Of a stretch of 64,000 nucleotides of DNA, positions 37,391-48,311 are shown in pieces. Source of the DNA: Symbiodinium natans (lineage: Eukaryota > Sar > Dinophyceae > Suessiales > Symbiodiniaceae); contig CAJNDS010002630.1 in NCBI GenBank assembly GCA_905221605.1, positions 47,001 to 111,000 on the forward strand, given 5' to 3'. The number at the start of each line of letters is the position of its first letter. Position 1 is the stretch's first letter. A program made the position numbers and the translations under genes. Below the pieces are notes generated by a model that saw only the letters and a program-made list of their open reading frames with translations, was not told where the DNA came from and searched no databases.

Positions 37391-39169
37391 CATGTATGCT
37401 TGTTTCTTGTGTATAATGGGTTGATGTCTTCCGCAAGCCTTGACCCTCAACCCCGCTTCCTCAGAGGTTGTGTTGTCTGCCTTGTTAGGGCGGCCCAATC
37501 TCATCCACCGCTTCGCATCCGTTTGGCTTCGGCTTCAGCCTTGGCCTGTTTAGGCCCTGAGCTGTTGCTGGTGTCGGTGCTGTTGCTGTTTCTGTTGGTG
37601 TTGATCTGAGGCTGAGAATTCTAAGTAGTTCTGAAGAATGGCTCGTGCAGGATTGGTTCAAGATGTTGCTGCACCCACTGGTGCGGCAGCTTGAGGGGAA
37701 TCTTCGAGAAAATTTGGGTTAACTTGGGCTCAACTGAATTTCGACTTTGTTATTCGTTTCTACGGGATGCAGCTCGTCAGCAATTGTGCTCATTGCCAAT
37801 GACTGTTCTGACGCTTCGGCCTAGGAAAGGATCCGAGAGGCCACCCAGCAAGGCCGGCGTCCGCAAAACAGGAAAGAATAATTGAAATCAATTAGCTTTC
37901 CCCTCCCCCCCCCCTTCTCGGCTTGGTTGGGAGCAGGAGCTTTGAACCCCAAATTGGCCAAACCCATGATTTCCCAGGCAGGGGCTTTCAGCCAAAAACT
38001 TGCCAACCTTATGATTTCCCACGAGCCCCTCAAAATTTGCCAAACGCATGATTCCCCGCCTTCCCCCCTTCTCAAAGACGAAAGCTATCCCTGGATTCAT
38101 CTGATTCCGCCTTGCAGAATTCCCATTGAGTCCCTCATTGCGCCGGATGCTGATCCTGACCCGTTGTTGGGCACACACACAACTAACACATGCTGACACA
38201 GCTGTCTAAAGGAGACAAGCAACCTCCCAGTTCCAGCAGAGTAAAAGCAGCGCAGCCTGAAGCGGAAAGCCGACACCGAACTTTGCAGGTTTTCTTCTCT
38301 TGAATCTCGATTGCGACCCTAAGACCACAAGTTGCTTCAATTCAACTGAGTGCGACCATGTGGTGATTGTGGTGTGGTTATGCAGGCCTCCACGCAAGAT
38401 GAAGTGGACCTGTGGGCAGAGGTCTCAGCGTCCACAGCAAGAAAGTTCATGCTGCGACAAGTGGGAGTTTACGAATATACGGGACCCCTAAAATAGATTC
38501 CAAATAGTAGGATCCCCTTATAATAGGGACCCCAATAAGGTACCCCTAATTCGGAAGCCCCTATGTAAACAAGTACCGCGACAAGAAACAATTGTAGCGC
38601 CACAAGGTTTTGTCGTCGGATGCTCAGGGCCAGGGCTTTCAAGTTAAGTGGCCCATGGCCATGGATGAAGCGCCTAGGGGCTTAGCCTCACTCTCTATGG
38701 TTCAGAACCCACATCCCCAGAATATACAGCCTAGCCTGTTTAAGCCCAAGCCCGAACAACCCAAGCCCTGCGCAGCCCACGGTGTTGGCTAGGCGGGTGG
38801 CAAAAATGGCCCCGCGCAGTCTTGCGCCCCCGCACTTGTCATGGCATTGGGCTTCGCTTCGTGTCGTTAAGGCACTCCCGCCGTGGGCGGAATCTGCTCT
38901 CCTGGCATGTTTTGTTGAAGGGCCGAGGATGCCAGAACCGTATACACATGGTGTGCAGCTTTGACCGAGGGCCGCCATGACACAGGCCGTGACGGCCCAC
39001 GAAACAGCTGTACAGCGGTGCTTCAGACATCCAAACGGTTTCAGGGCTTCAGGGGTTATAAGACTTTAGGCTACAGGATACAAACATACGCTATGTCTTT
39101 CAATGTCTCTCTCTTTCCATCTCTTCCTCTCTCTCCTTCTTCTTTTTTTTTTTTTTTTCTTCTTCTTCT

Positions 39170-39225
<56 letters not shown>
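39170..39225. repeat. (CT)n microsatellite in unit 1
   Basis: A long CT run follows a T/CTT tract; the paralogous tract in unit 2 is at 41,222-41,291 and is longer, so the two have diverged by slippage. Confidence 0.95.
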
Positions 39226-39226
<1 letters not shown>

Positions 39227-41218
39227 GTGTTTGTTCTCTCTCTTCTCTTGTCTGCCACATCCCAAACCCGAAGTCCTCGATCCGAAAGACCGCGCCGCCT
39301 GGAGGACCACCCTCCTTTTTCTCCTCCCCTTCCTTACATAGTGTAATTTTCACGAGCTGCGCGATGTAAGAGCCTGGGCATGCAGGATTACAGTATTCTG
39401 CATGAGTTCGTTTGTTGCTTTCTGCGTACCTTCTGGCTGCTCACAGGCAAGGCGTACTCGAAATTGCCTTTTGCCGACTACCGAACACAGTGGCAGTGCG
39501 TTCCAATCTCAACCCCGAAGCATGTATGCTTGTTTCTTGTGTATAATGGGTTGATGTCTCCCGCAAGCCTTGACCCTAAACCCCGCTTACTCAGAGGTTG
39601 TGTTGTCTGCCTTGTCAGGGCGGCCCAAGCTCATCCACCGCTTCGCATCCGTTTGGCTTCGGCCTCAGCTGAGGCTGAGAATTCTAAGTAGTTCTGAAGA
39701 ATGGCTCGTGCAGGATTGATACAAGATGTTGCTGCACCCACTCGTGAGCGGCAGCCTGAGGAGAGTCTTCGAGAAAATTTGGGTTAACTTGGGCTCAACT
39801 GAATTTCGACTTTGTTATTCGTTTCTACGGGATGCAGCTCGTCAGCAATTGTGCTCATTGCCAATGACTGTTCTGACGCTTCGGCCTAGGAAAGGATCCG
39901 AAAGGCCACCCAGCAAGGCCGGCGTCCGCACAACAATTATTGTCATCAATTAGCGTTCCCCTCCCCCCCCCTTCTCGGCTTGGTTGGGAGCAGGAGCCTT
40001 TAGCCCCAAATTGGCCAAACCCATGATTTCCCAGGCAGGGGCTTTCAGCCAAAAATTTGCCAACCTTATGATTTCCCACGAGCCCCTCAAAATTTGCCAA
40101 ACGCATGATTCCCCCCCTTCCCCCCTTCTCAAAGACGAAAGCTATCCCTGGATTCATCTGATTCCGCCTTGCAGAATTCCCATTGAGTCCCTCATTGCGC
40201 CGGATGCTGATCCTGACCCGTTGTTGGGCACACACACAACTAACACATGCTGACACAGCTGTCTAAAGGAGACAAGCAACCTCCCAGTTCCAGCAGAGTA
40301 AAAGCAGCGCAGCCTGAAGCGGAAAGCCGACACCGAACTTTGCAGGTTTTCTTCTCTTGAATCTCGATTGCGACCCTAAGACTACAAGTTGCTTCAATTC
40401 AACTGAGTGCGACCATGTGGTGATTGTGGTGTGGTTATGCAGGCCTCCACGCAAGATGAAGTGGACCTGTGGGCAGAGGTCCCAGCGTCCACAGCAAGAA
40501 AGTTCATGCTGCGACAAGTGGGAGTTTACGAATATACGGGACCCCTAAAATAGATTCCAAATAGTAGGATCCCCTTATAATAGGGACCCCAATAAGGTAC
40601 CCCTAATTCGGAAGCCCCCATGTAAACAAGTACCGCGACAAGAAACAATTGTAGCGCCACAAGGTTTTTGTCGTCGGATGCTCCGGGCTTTCAAGTTAAG
40701 TGGCCCATGGTGCTGGCCATGGATGAAGCGCCTAGGGGCTTGGCCTCACTCTCTATGGTTCAGAACCCACATCCCCAGAATATGCAGCCCTAAGCCCAAG
40801 CCCGAACAACCCAAGCCCTGCGCAGCCCACGGTGTTGGCTAGGCGGGTGGCAAAAATGGCCCCGCGCAGTCTTGCACCCCCGCACTTGTCATGGCATTGG
40901 GCTTCGCTTCGTGTCGTTAAGGCACTCCCGCCGTGGGCGGAATCTGCTCTCCTGGCATGTTTTGTTGAAGGGCCGAGGATGCCAGAACCGTATACACATG
41001 GTATGCAGCTTTGACCGAGGGCCGCCATGACACAGGCCGTGACGGCCCACAAAACAGCTGTACAGCGGTGCTTCAGACATCCAAACGGTTTCAGGGCTTC
41101 AGGGGTTATAAGACTTTAGGCTACAGGATACAAACATACGCTATGTCTTTCAATGTCTCTCTCTTTCCATCTCTTCCTCTCTCTCCTTCTTCTTTTTTTT
41201 TTTCCTTCTTCTTCTTCT

Positions 41219-41221
<3 letters not shown>

Positions 41222-41291
<70 letters not shown>
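41222..41291. repeat. (CT)n microsatellite in unit 2
   Basis: The same tract as in unit 1 but expanded by about 14 bp. Confidence 0.95.
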
Positions 41292-41296
<5 letters not shown>

Positions 41297-42278
41297 TTGT
41301 TCTCTCTCTTCTCTTGTCTGCCACATCCCAAACCCGAAGTCCTCGATCCGAAAGACCGCGCCACCTGGAGGACCACCCTCCTTTTTCTCCTCCCCTTCCT
41401 TACATAGTGTAATTTTCACGAGCTGCGCGATGTAAGAGCCTGGGCATGCAGGATTACAGTATTCTGCATGAGTTCGTTTGTTGCTTTCTGCATACCTTCT
41501 GGCTGCTCACAGGCAAGGCATACTCGAAATTGCCTTTTGCCGACTACCGAACACAGTGGCAGTGCGTTCCAATCTCAACCCGAAGCATGTATGCTTGTTT
41601 CTTGTGTATAATGGGTTGATGTCTCCCGCAAGCCTTGACCCTAAACCCCGCTTACTCAGAGGTTGTGTTGTCTGCCTTGTCAGGGCGGCCCAAGCTCATC
41701 CACCGCTTCGCATCCGTTTGGCTTCGGCCTCAGCTGAGGCTGAGAATTCTAAGTAGTTCTGAGGAATGGCTCGTGCAGGATTGGTACAAGATGTTGCTGC
41801 ACCCACTGGTGAGCGGCAGCCTGAGGGGAATCTTCGAGAAAATTTGGGTTAACTTGGACTCAACTGAATTTCGACTTTGATATTCGTTTCTACGGGATGC
41901 AGCTCGTCAGCAATTGTGCTCATTGCCAATGACTGTTCTGACGCTTCGGCCTAGGAAAGGATCCGAAGGGCCACCCAGCAAGGCCGGCGTCCGCAAAACA
42001 ATTATTGTCATCAATTAGCTTTCCCCTCCCCCCCCCCTTCTCGGCTTGGTTGGGAGCAGGAGCCTTTAGCCCCAAATTGGCCAAACCCATGATTTCCCAG
42101 GCAGGGGCTTTCAGCCAAAAACTTGCCAACCTTATGATTTCCCACGAGCCCCTCCCCCCGGCCAAAATTTGCCAAACGCATGATTCCCCCCCTTCCCCCC
42201 TTCTCAAAGACGAAAGCTATCCCTGGATTCATCTGATTCCGGAAGCTTAATAAAAAATATAAGTCATGAATTTATCGC

Positions 42279-44832
42279 TTGCGATGTTTTGGCCCGTCTT
42301 TGACAGGTCGCAGGCGCCGCCATTCCACACGGTGGGGGCGGTATGAGGTGAGCACACTGAGCTGCTTGCAAGCGTCCAACCTGCAGAACCATGCCCAGAG
42401 CAACATCCACCGGTTGGCTCTGAAGGCTTTCTTGGCACCAACAGCCCCCCTGGTCAGCATGATTCCATCGGAGCAGGACGACGAACTGCTCTCAGGAGCG
42501 GTTCCACAGGTGGAGGATTGGCTGCTGGCGTGGGTTGAGTCGCAAGCGTCCTTTCGGCAAGCTGCTCAAGCTCTCACTGCAAGCCGATGGCTGGCAAGTG
42601 CGCGGAGGCCCGAAGTGAAGGCCAAGGCCATGCAGAATATGCTTCAAACCATGGCTGAAGCCGTTCGTCTTCGCCATCGCGAATGCCTTCGCAAGGCCTG
42701 CTGCGTGAGCCTGATGCTGGACGACAAGAAACATTGGCGCCTGATTCGGTTCAAATGCAGCTTCCGCAAGGAGGACGGCAAGGCGGCCTAATCTTGGCTT
42801 CTAAAATTCGTCTTGGTTATAAAGTCAGGGCTCCTTCTTTAGGCTAGTGCGCGTCGCAAGATGAGATTCCGTGTCTGCGTTGCAGGTTGGAACGCAACGT
42901 GGGGTTCTTTGGGTCGAGAACATGGCCTCTGTCGAGCTGGACATCGAACGCTTGCAGGACGACTATGGCGAGCGAGTCTGCAGAAGTGTGAAGCGCTGCC
43001 TGGAGAAGTTTTGTGGTGAAGACAGGGAGCTGCTGCGCCACATTATTGAGCACACCCATTCCATGTTCGGGGACGGAGCGCTTCAGAAAAGCTTGTCCAT
43101 GTTGAGAGTGGGTCTTCCTCACCTTCATCTGGTTGCCAAAGACACTGCGCACACCATAAGGATTGCAACTGGAGATCCTGTGAAGCGCGATGCTCTGTTG
43201 GGCGAGCAGTGGGAGCAATTGATGGCCGCAGGCGGTTTGGTTCATACTGTTCTTTCCTCAGCAAAGCTGCAGCATGCATTGATGGCATGCCAAAAGCATC
43301 TCAGGACCCCAAATGGCATGCAAACCATTTTGCGGCAGATTGGACACTCCGATGTGCGTTACGAGAGTGCTGCAGCTGCACACAGGCAGTACACGAATCT
43401 GCAAAGCGCCATTGCCTTGCTTTTAGCCTTACGGTCGCAAGACCCTCGGCTGAAAAAGGAAGACCGCTCACAGGCAGTGGCCTGGCTCGAAGCCATGGGC
43501 CCGGCAAGCGCTGTTCAGGCCGGCCTGCTCGACGATTGGTCCGCGGAGGCGCTCAAGTTGGTGCGAGTGAACGATGTTTCAGATGCCGACCCGTCTTTGC
43601 TGAGAAGGCATCTCGATGCGTATTTAGATCGCCTCCATGTTCTGTTTGACCAAGGCAGAATATTGCTCGATGCCGAGAACAACATGGAAACCAACATCGC
43701 TAGATCGATCAGCAACGCCCGAGAGGCGCCGCCAATTTATTACGGCCACAAAATAAAATACCTTTGGCAGGAGGATGTTGGCGCTGAAGAGGCCGTCCTT
43801 GCCCTACACCACATGCGAGAAGCAGCTCGAGCGACAAAGGCCAGGTTGGCAGCCGAATATGACGAGTCCTTGCTGTGCGACTTCGAAGCCTTCGACCTCA
43901 AACGCTGGCACTGGTGCCTTCGCCGCGCAACCGAGAGTCAACGGCTTGGCGTTGTGAATCTTACCCGCCGATACAAAAAGCTGTGCAAGGCCTTTCGCCT
44001 TCCTGTTCACTTGGCGGAGCAAGAATGCTCAAACGAGATCGTTAGTGCTGCTCAGCATTTGGTCAGAAGCAACCCCGCAGCCTTCCAAGACGATTTCGCC
44101 TTCGATAATCGGGAGCTTTGGGCTACTTTTAGCAATACCGAGGGCGTCGGTGCCGGCTTCCGATTCCTGCCCAGGGTTCTGGAGTGGTATCTCTCGATCG
44201 AGCACGTAACAAGCTCAGTGGAGCGTGGCCTTGGGGATGTCAGGCGTGTGGCAGATTCACATTGCGGAATCTCAGAGCTGCCGCTGTCGGATCTCAGCCT
44301 CTTGCTGATCGATGGCCCCAGGCTCAAGGAGGACGTTGTCAACATGGAAGATGGAGTTGCCAAGCTCACCGATTGGAGTCGGGATTGGGCCACTCTGTGG
44401 GTGGCCAAGTATGGCCGAAGGTTTTGCGCGTACACTAGGCGACATGGTCCGGAGCCCATTTGGGCCAAGAAAAAGATTGAGACAGACACTTCAATCAAAG
44501 AGTCCCAGGATGCTGCACGCGACTCACTTTGCAACCTTCGGAACCATGAAGCTCGACAATCGAAGCCGATTCTGTCGCTGCCACGTGCCTCCATCGTTGA
44601 GCCGGTTCAAGTCAGCAAAAAGACAGCGGACTTCAACAAAACCACGGAGAGGCGACGTCTTGAGAGCCGGAAGTTCAAGGAGGATTGCATTCAACAGAAT
44701 GAGCCAGTGCTGCCGGACGTCCTCGATGCCCAGCTGCTGCAGTCGACAACGACAACCTGCCGCAAGAAGTTCGACAATTTCAGCTTGGCCCCTCAGACTC
44801 AACCTAAATTATATGATGTGACGCTTTTTTGA
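42279..44832 (+). CDS. hAT-like transposase-derived protein, two exons (5' end incomplete)
   Basis: Exon 1 is open to 42,782 and exon 2 runs 42,886-44,832. The 103-nt intron 42,783-42,885 has GC...AG ends, phase 0, with AG followed by G, as is common in dinoflagellates. Joined, they give about 816 codons. SNIHRLALKAF with paired His near the start suggests the end of a BED-like finger; CVSLMLDDKKHWRLIRF and TQRGVLWV resemble the RNase-H-fold start seen in hAT relatives; SSVERGLGDVRRVADSH near residue 620 resembles the hAT C-terminal dimerisation block. I see no certain full catalytic triad, so it may be domesticated or inactive. No credible ATG opens exon 1 (in-frame ATG 42,459 is internal), so upstream exons are missing, perhaps cut by the tandem array boundary at 42,241. 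The family assignment is by pattern recall, moderate confidence. Confidence 0.55.
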
Positions 44833-44929
44833 TTTGATTGTTCTGAGTCTGAGATATCCATTGACTTCAAACTTGTTCGGGGAAATGTTTTTTTTAATAG
44901 GTTACACGGTTCTGCTTCGCTTGTGCCAG

Positions 44930-45125
44930 GTGATGGACACCAGCCTGCCAACTGTCGACTTAGCAAGGGCTATGCAATGCAAAGCTCTGCTTGTTGTGGA
45001 GGACGTCCGAAAGGTGCACTGTGCATCGGAGCCGGCGCTCGCCTTCGCTGTCGCCGTCGCAGGGCTCAGCATTTGTCCTGCAAGCGCGTTTCGCGAGAAC
45101 AAGCCGGTGCCCGATCATCGTAACG
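44930..45125 (+). CDS. Candidate exon downstream of transposase-like gene
   Basis: Preceded by CCAG, this block reads VMDTSLPTVDLARAMQCKAL and VVEDVRKVHC, has protein-like composition, and ends near GGTAAACAG, a possible GT donor. I cannot match its phase cleanly to the next candidate exon. There is no known domain. Confidence 0.35.
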
Positions 45126-45232
45126 GTAAACAGTTTTCTGTCCGGCTGTTTTTGGGTCAGTGACCTTTTCTTATAGTGTTAGCTTGTCTTGATGCACTGC
45201 TGTAACAGCTCTTTCCCTGCTCGACAAGTCAG

Positions 45233-45556
45233 GCGGAGATCATCGAGCATATTCCCGCCTCTGCAAAAGACACCTCAATCAAGATCGCAGAGGGTGCTCT
45301 GTCACAGCCATCACTGAAGATTTGTACAGTTGCTGCGGACCTGAAGTTGATTCGATTGCTGGAGCCGACAGAGCAAGTAGGCCATGATACGTATGAGATC
45401 CGCACATCCAAAGATTTTACAAGGGTCGCTATGTCATTGCTAAACGTGCGTAGAGAGCCGGGTGTCGCATTGCCAGGAAGGCACTTCAGCATGAACTCAT
45501 GTGTGCCGAGCAAGAAGCAAGCAATGCGGTCTCGGCTGCAAGCCCTTTTTCAATGA
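45233..45556 (+). CDS. Candidate terminal exon, unknown protein
   Basis: After the acceptor CAAGTCAG, 107 codons (AEIIEHIPASAKDTSIKIAE... to a TGA at 45,554) form a convincing soluble-protein sequence. It probably ends a gene that begins upstream, possibly with the exon at 44,930. There is no recognised domain. Confidence 0.45.
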   Translation, partial: AEIIEHIPASAKDTSIKIAEGALSQPSLKICTVAADLKLIRLLEPTEQVGHDTYEIRTSKDFTRVAMSLLNVRREPGVALPGRHFSMNSCVPSKKQAMRSRLQALFQ

Positions 45557-47087
45557 AGCACATGGTTGCACACGATAACCTAAATTAAACTGAAAACGAA
45601 AAGGCTTGCAGTCAACAGGTCAGTGTCTCTGTTTCCGGGGTCAAAGGGGTTCGTCGCAGAGAGAGAAAAATGCAGCTGAGTTCCATCATGGGTTCGTCGC
45701 AGACAGCTGAGTTCCATTGTGATGCTTGTCACGCGGCAGACTTGCTTCATTGCCGTTGCCGATTCTGCCAGGCGATGATGGACATCATCCTGACCTTCTG
45801 CAGCTGCCATATCGTTTATTTTATAATATTCAGTAATCTTAACGTTCAAGCCGAAAGTAAATACTGATACTCTGTGTGTGTGTGTGTGTGACCCTAGCTT
45901 TTTTGGCTGGTGGAGAAAATAATTTTCAAAACAGGCGGATTGTGAACCAAGATATGGAAGAAAAGCCGAGGAGTTGGCACCCAGCAAATTTGAGCTGTGA
46001 ATGGTTGTGCTATGTTGGTAGGTGGCTTGAATGCCCTGCATTTCTCGTAGAGCTTTGGTGTGGAAGGCCTCCAGCCTGTGAAAATATGATGAGTTTGCTT
46101 TCATCTGCACTGTATGCAATATATCAGGTGAATCAACCTCTGTAACTCCCTCGAAAGGTTTTGGGTTTGTACGGTCGATAGGGTTTGCGGTTTAAGGGTT
46201 TCCAGGGTGTGGAAGTTTGGCGGTTCAAAGGGCCTGTATGGTTCAGGGTTGAGGGTTGTTGGGGTACAGAGGTTTGAACTTAGTTTCAACCTATCTCGCC
46301 AGAGCCTGGTCTTTTCAACCCTAAGATGCTAAATCCCAAGCCCTAAAGCTTGCGACAAGCTTTCGTTTTGCAGTTTTTCCACGGCCAGACGTTGGCATCA
46401 TGCAGGGCGAAGCATGTACCGTCGAATGTGGATGCATGAAAACCCACGTGGCCCGTGGAAAACCAAAACTGTGTGTTAGTCCACGTCTGTCATGCTTCGC
46501 CAACCGAGGACCCCCCGTTGACTTGACTTTGCAAAACCTCGATTCCACCACGCAGGCCACAGTTTTCAGCATTTTCATGCATGTCGCTTGGGCCAGCTGA
46601 AAAAAGTGAATCGACATACCTTTCACGGTTTGGAACCCAGAATTGCACAATAGGCCAACCCTCCAGCTGGAGGAATTCGCACAAATGGGATTCTCGTTTT
46701 TTGCAACGGCTGGATCAGGGGTTCCGAATCTTTTTGAATTCGAAGGAAAGTGAGAACATGGAACGCGGAAACCCACCAAAAGCAGTTCGGATTTGGATCC
46801 GGAATTCGCTATGTGAGCATTGACGGTTAGTTTGGATGTGCGTTTTGTGCATATTGCTTCAACGAGGTCACAGTTACATTGTGGATGTTGTTTTTGTCGG
46901 AGTTCATGCAAAAGCAGCAAGGTTCAAACACGTAGTGATATGGGCAAGTGCCAAGGCCCGGCAGGTTGTATCGCATTCCGTTTCAACATGTTCGCAGCTT
47001 CGGTTTGATATGCCAACATGGGATGGAGAGTGTGCATGGGTCGTCAGAAACGAAACGAAGTCCTCTCATTTCGGGTAGCCCGGCTTC
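45557..47087. other. Host DNA without a confident gene
   Basis: Contains a short (GT)n run at 45,873-45,889 and, at 46,155-46,265, a string of degenerate GGGTTT/AGGGTT words suggesting decayed telomere-like sequence. A minus-strand ORF (46,321-46,920) lacks a recognisable domain. Confidence 0.35.
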
Positions 47088-48311
47088 ATGGTGTCCAGCC
47101 TGCTCTTCTTGCTTTCGGCGGTGTCCGCGCAAGATTTCGCCCCGTTGGCCCCGCTTCCTGGCAAGGGCGATCTTCCGAGCGCAAGCCTCAGCTCGAGCGT
47201 CAATGATTTTGAGGCAGCAGCGCGGCAGGACGTGGATGCGCATGAGGGCCGGCATCTGGTATTGTTGGGTGCAGTGCTCGCTGCAACCTGCATCTTTTCT
47301 GGCGTGATCCTCGGGTTCCTGCTGCTCGCGTCCGTGGCCGGGCTGGCGATGCCATTGATGGGAGCGCTCCCATCGACATCTGCTGCCCTCTTCGCGATGC
47401 AGGTCCTGGCAGCTGTCGGGTTTGCAGAAGCACCGCCTGCTCTTAAGGACCTTGGTGTCCCACTTGGTTGGATGGCTCCGCGGCCTGACTCCGTGTTGGT
47501 CGGCTGCATTCTTGTGCTCGCTTTCGTGTGGCTGGCGAGGCGGACTGCTGTACGGCTTCACCGGAAGAATCTCGGACCGCGAGGTGTAGCACAGTTGCCC
47601 CATGGCTTGTCACCGGGCTCCTGGGAGCTTCGTGCCTTGGGGCTCGTAGCTTTCCCTCTGGCGGCTGCGAGCACACAATTGGTGGCAAGCCTGGATCAAG
47701 CAGACTCAGCCGTGGCGGGCCTGGTAGTGTCCTCGGTCATCCTTTGCTTCCTGGCGAACCAAGCGGCCCTTGCTTTCTGCTTCGTGCGACGGGTGCTGGA
47801 TGAGGGTACGGTCAAGCGCACGCTGCTGCCAGAGCTGGGTCGAGGTTCGGGCGGCCATGAAGTCTTCATCGACAAGCTCTGCGACGAGCTCCGGGCCCTG
47901 CCCCTTAGCGCCTCGCCACCAGGCCAGGCCATGTCCGATTGGTTAGGGACATCTGGCTGGTGTGTGGCACCACCGGTGGCTTTGATCGAAGAGACGGAGT
48001 GGTCGGACGAGGCGCACGACACCTTTCGCGAGAGGATGGCGCATGCCAGCCCTGTATCGGAAGATGGCACATGGCAAAAAGCGCCTTTGCTTCAATTCTA
48101 TAGCTTGTTCCGTCGTACTTTGCAGTTCCCAGCGGTTGCAAGAAAGGTTCCGGACTCCCTGGATGACGAACTCCAAGACCAGCCCTTGTTGGAGGCGTGG
48201 GCAAGTTATGTTCGGAATCAAATCGTCCCCCCATGTACGCTGCCCAGCGCAAACGCTCCTTCAGCATCCTTGCGGCACCCCTTCTGTCATCATCGTATCA
48301 GCAGCCTGTAG
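47088..48311 (+). CDS. Secreted/multipass membrane protein, unknown function
   Basis: 407 codons from ATG 47,088. Residues 1-15 (MVSSLLFLLSAVSAQ) look like a signal peptide. Hydrophobic segments follow at about 55-110 (LVLLGAVLAATCIFSGVILG and LASVAGLAMPLMGAL), 136-147 (VLVGCILVLAFV), 185-205 and 212-235. The last 150 residues are soluble and acidic. I recognise no family. The final ~25 residues (from about NQIVPPCT) change character and may be intron read-through, so the true gene may continue in further exons. GC-rich coding composition relative to neighbours supports a real exon. Confidence 0.55.
   Translation: MVSSLLFLLSAVSAQDFAPLAPLPGKGDLPSASLSSSVNDFEAAARQDVDAHEGRHLVLLGAVLAATCIFSGVILGFLLLASVAGLAMPLMGALPSTSAALFAMQVLAAVGFAEAPPALKDLGVPLGWMAPRPDSVLVGCILVLAFVWLARRTAVRLHRKNLGPRGVAQLPHGLSPGSWELRALGLVAFPLAAASTQLVASLDQADSAVAGLVVSSVILCFLANQAALAFCFVRRVLDEGTVKRTLLPELGRGSGGHEVFIDKLCDELRALPLSASPPGQAMSDWLGTSGWCVAPPVALIEETEWSDEAHDTFRERMAHASPVSEDGTWQKAPLLQFYSLFRRTLQFPAVARKVPDSLDDELQDQPLLEAWASYVRNQIVPPCTLPSANAPSASLRHPFCHHRISSL

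Larger units (their letters stand above)
37391..42241. repeat. Tandem array of a ~2.1-kb unit, 2.3 copies
   Basis: Unit 1 is 37,391-39,520, unit 2 is 39,521-41,585, and truncated unit 3 is 41,586-42,241; each starts CATGTATGCTTGTTTCTTGT. Units are nearly identical by eye. Unit 1 has an extra ~60-bp block near 37,550, and the internal (CT)n tract differs in length. Several small ORFs repeat in each unit without a domain. The array stops abruptly at 42,241, where the transposase-like gene begins. Confidence 0.95.

Noticed and set aside
39066-39369. Arg/Glu- and Ser/Leu-repeat ORFs over the (CT)n tracts
   Set aside because: Simple-sequence artefacts present in both strands and both array units.
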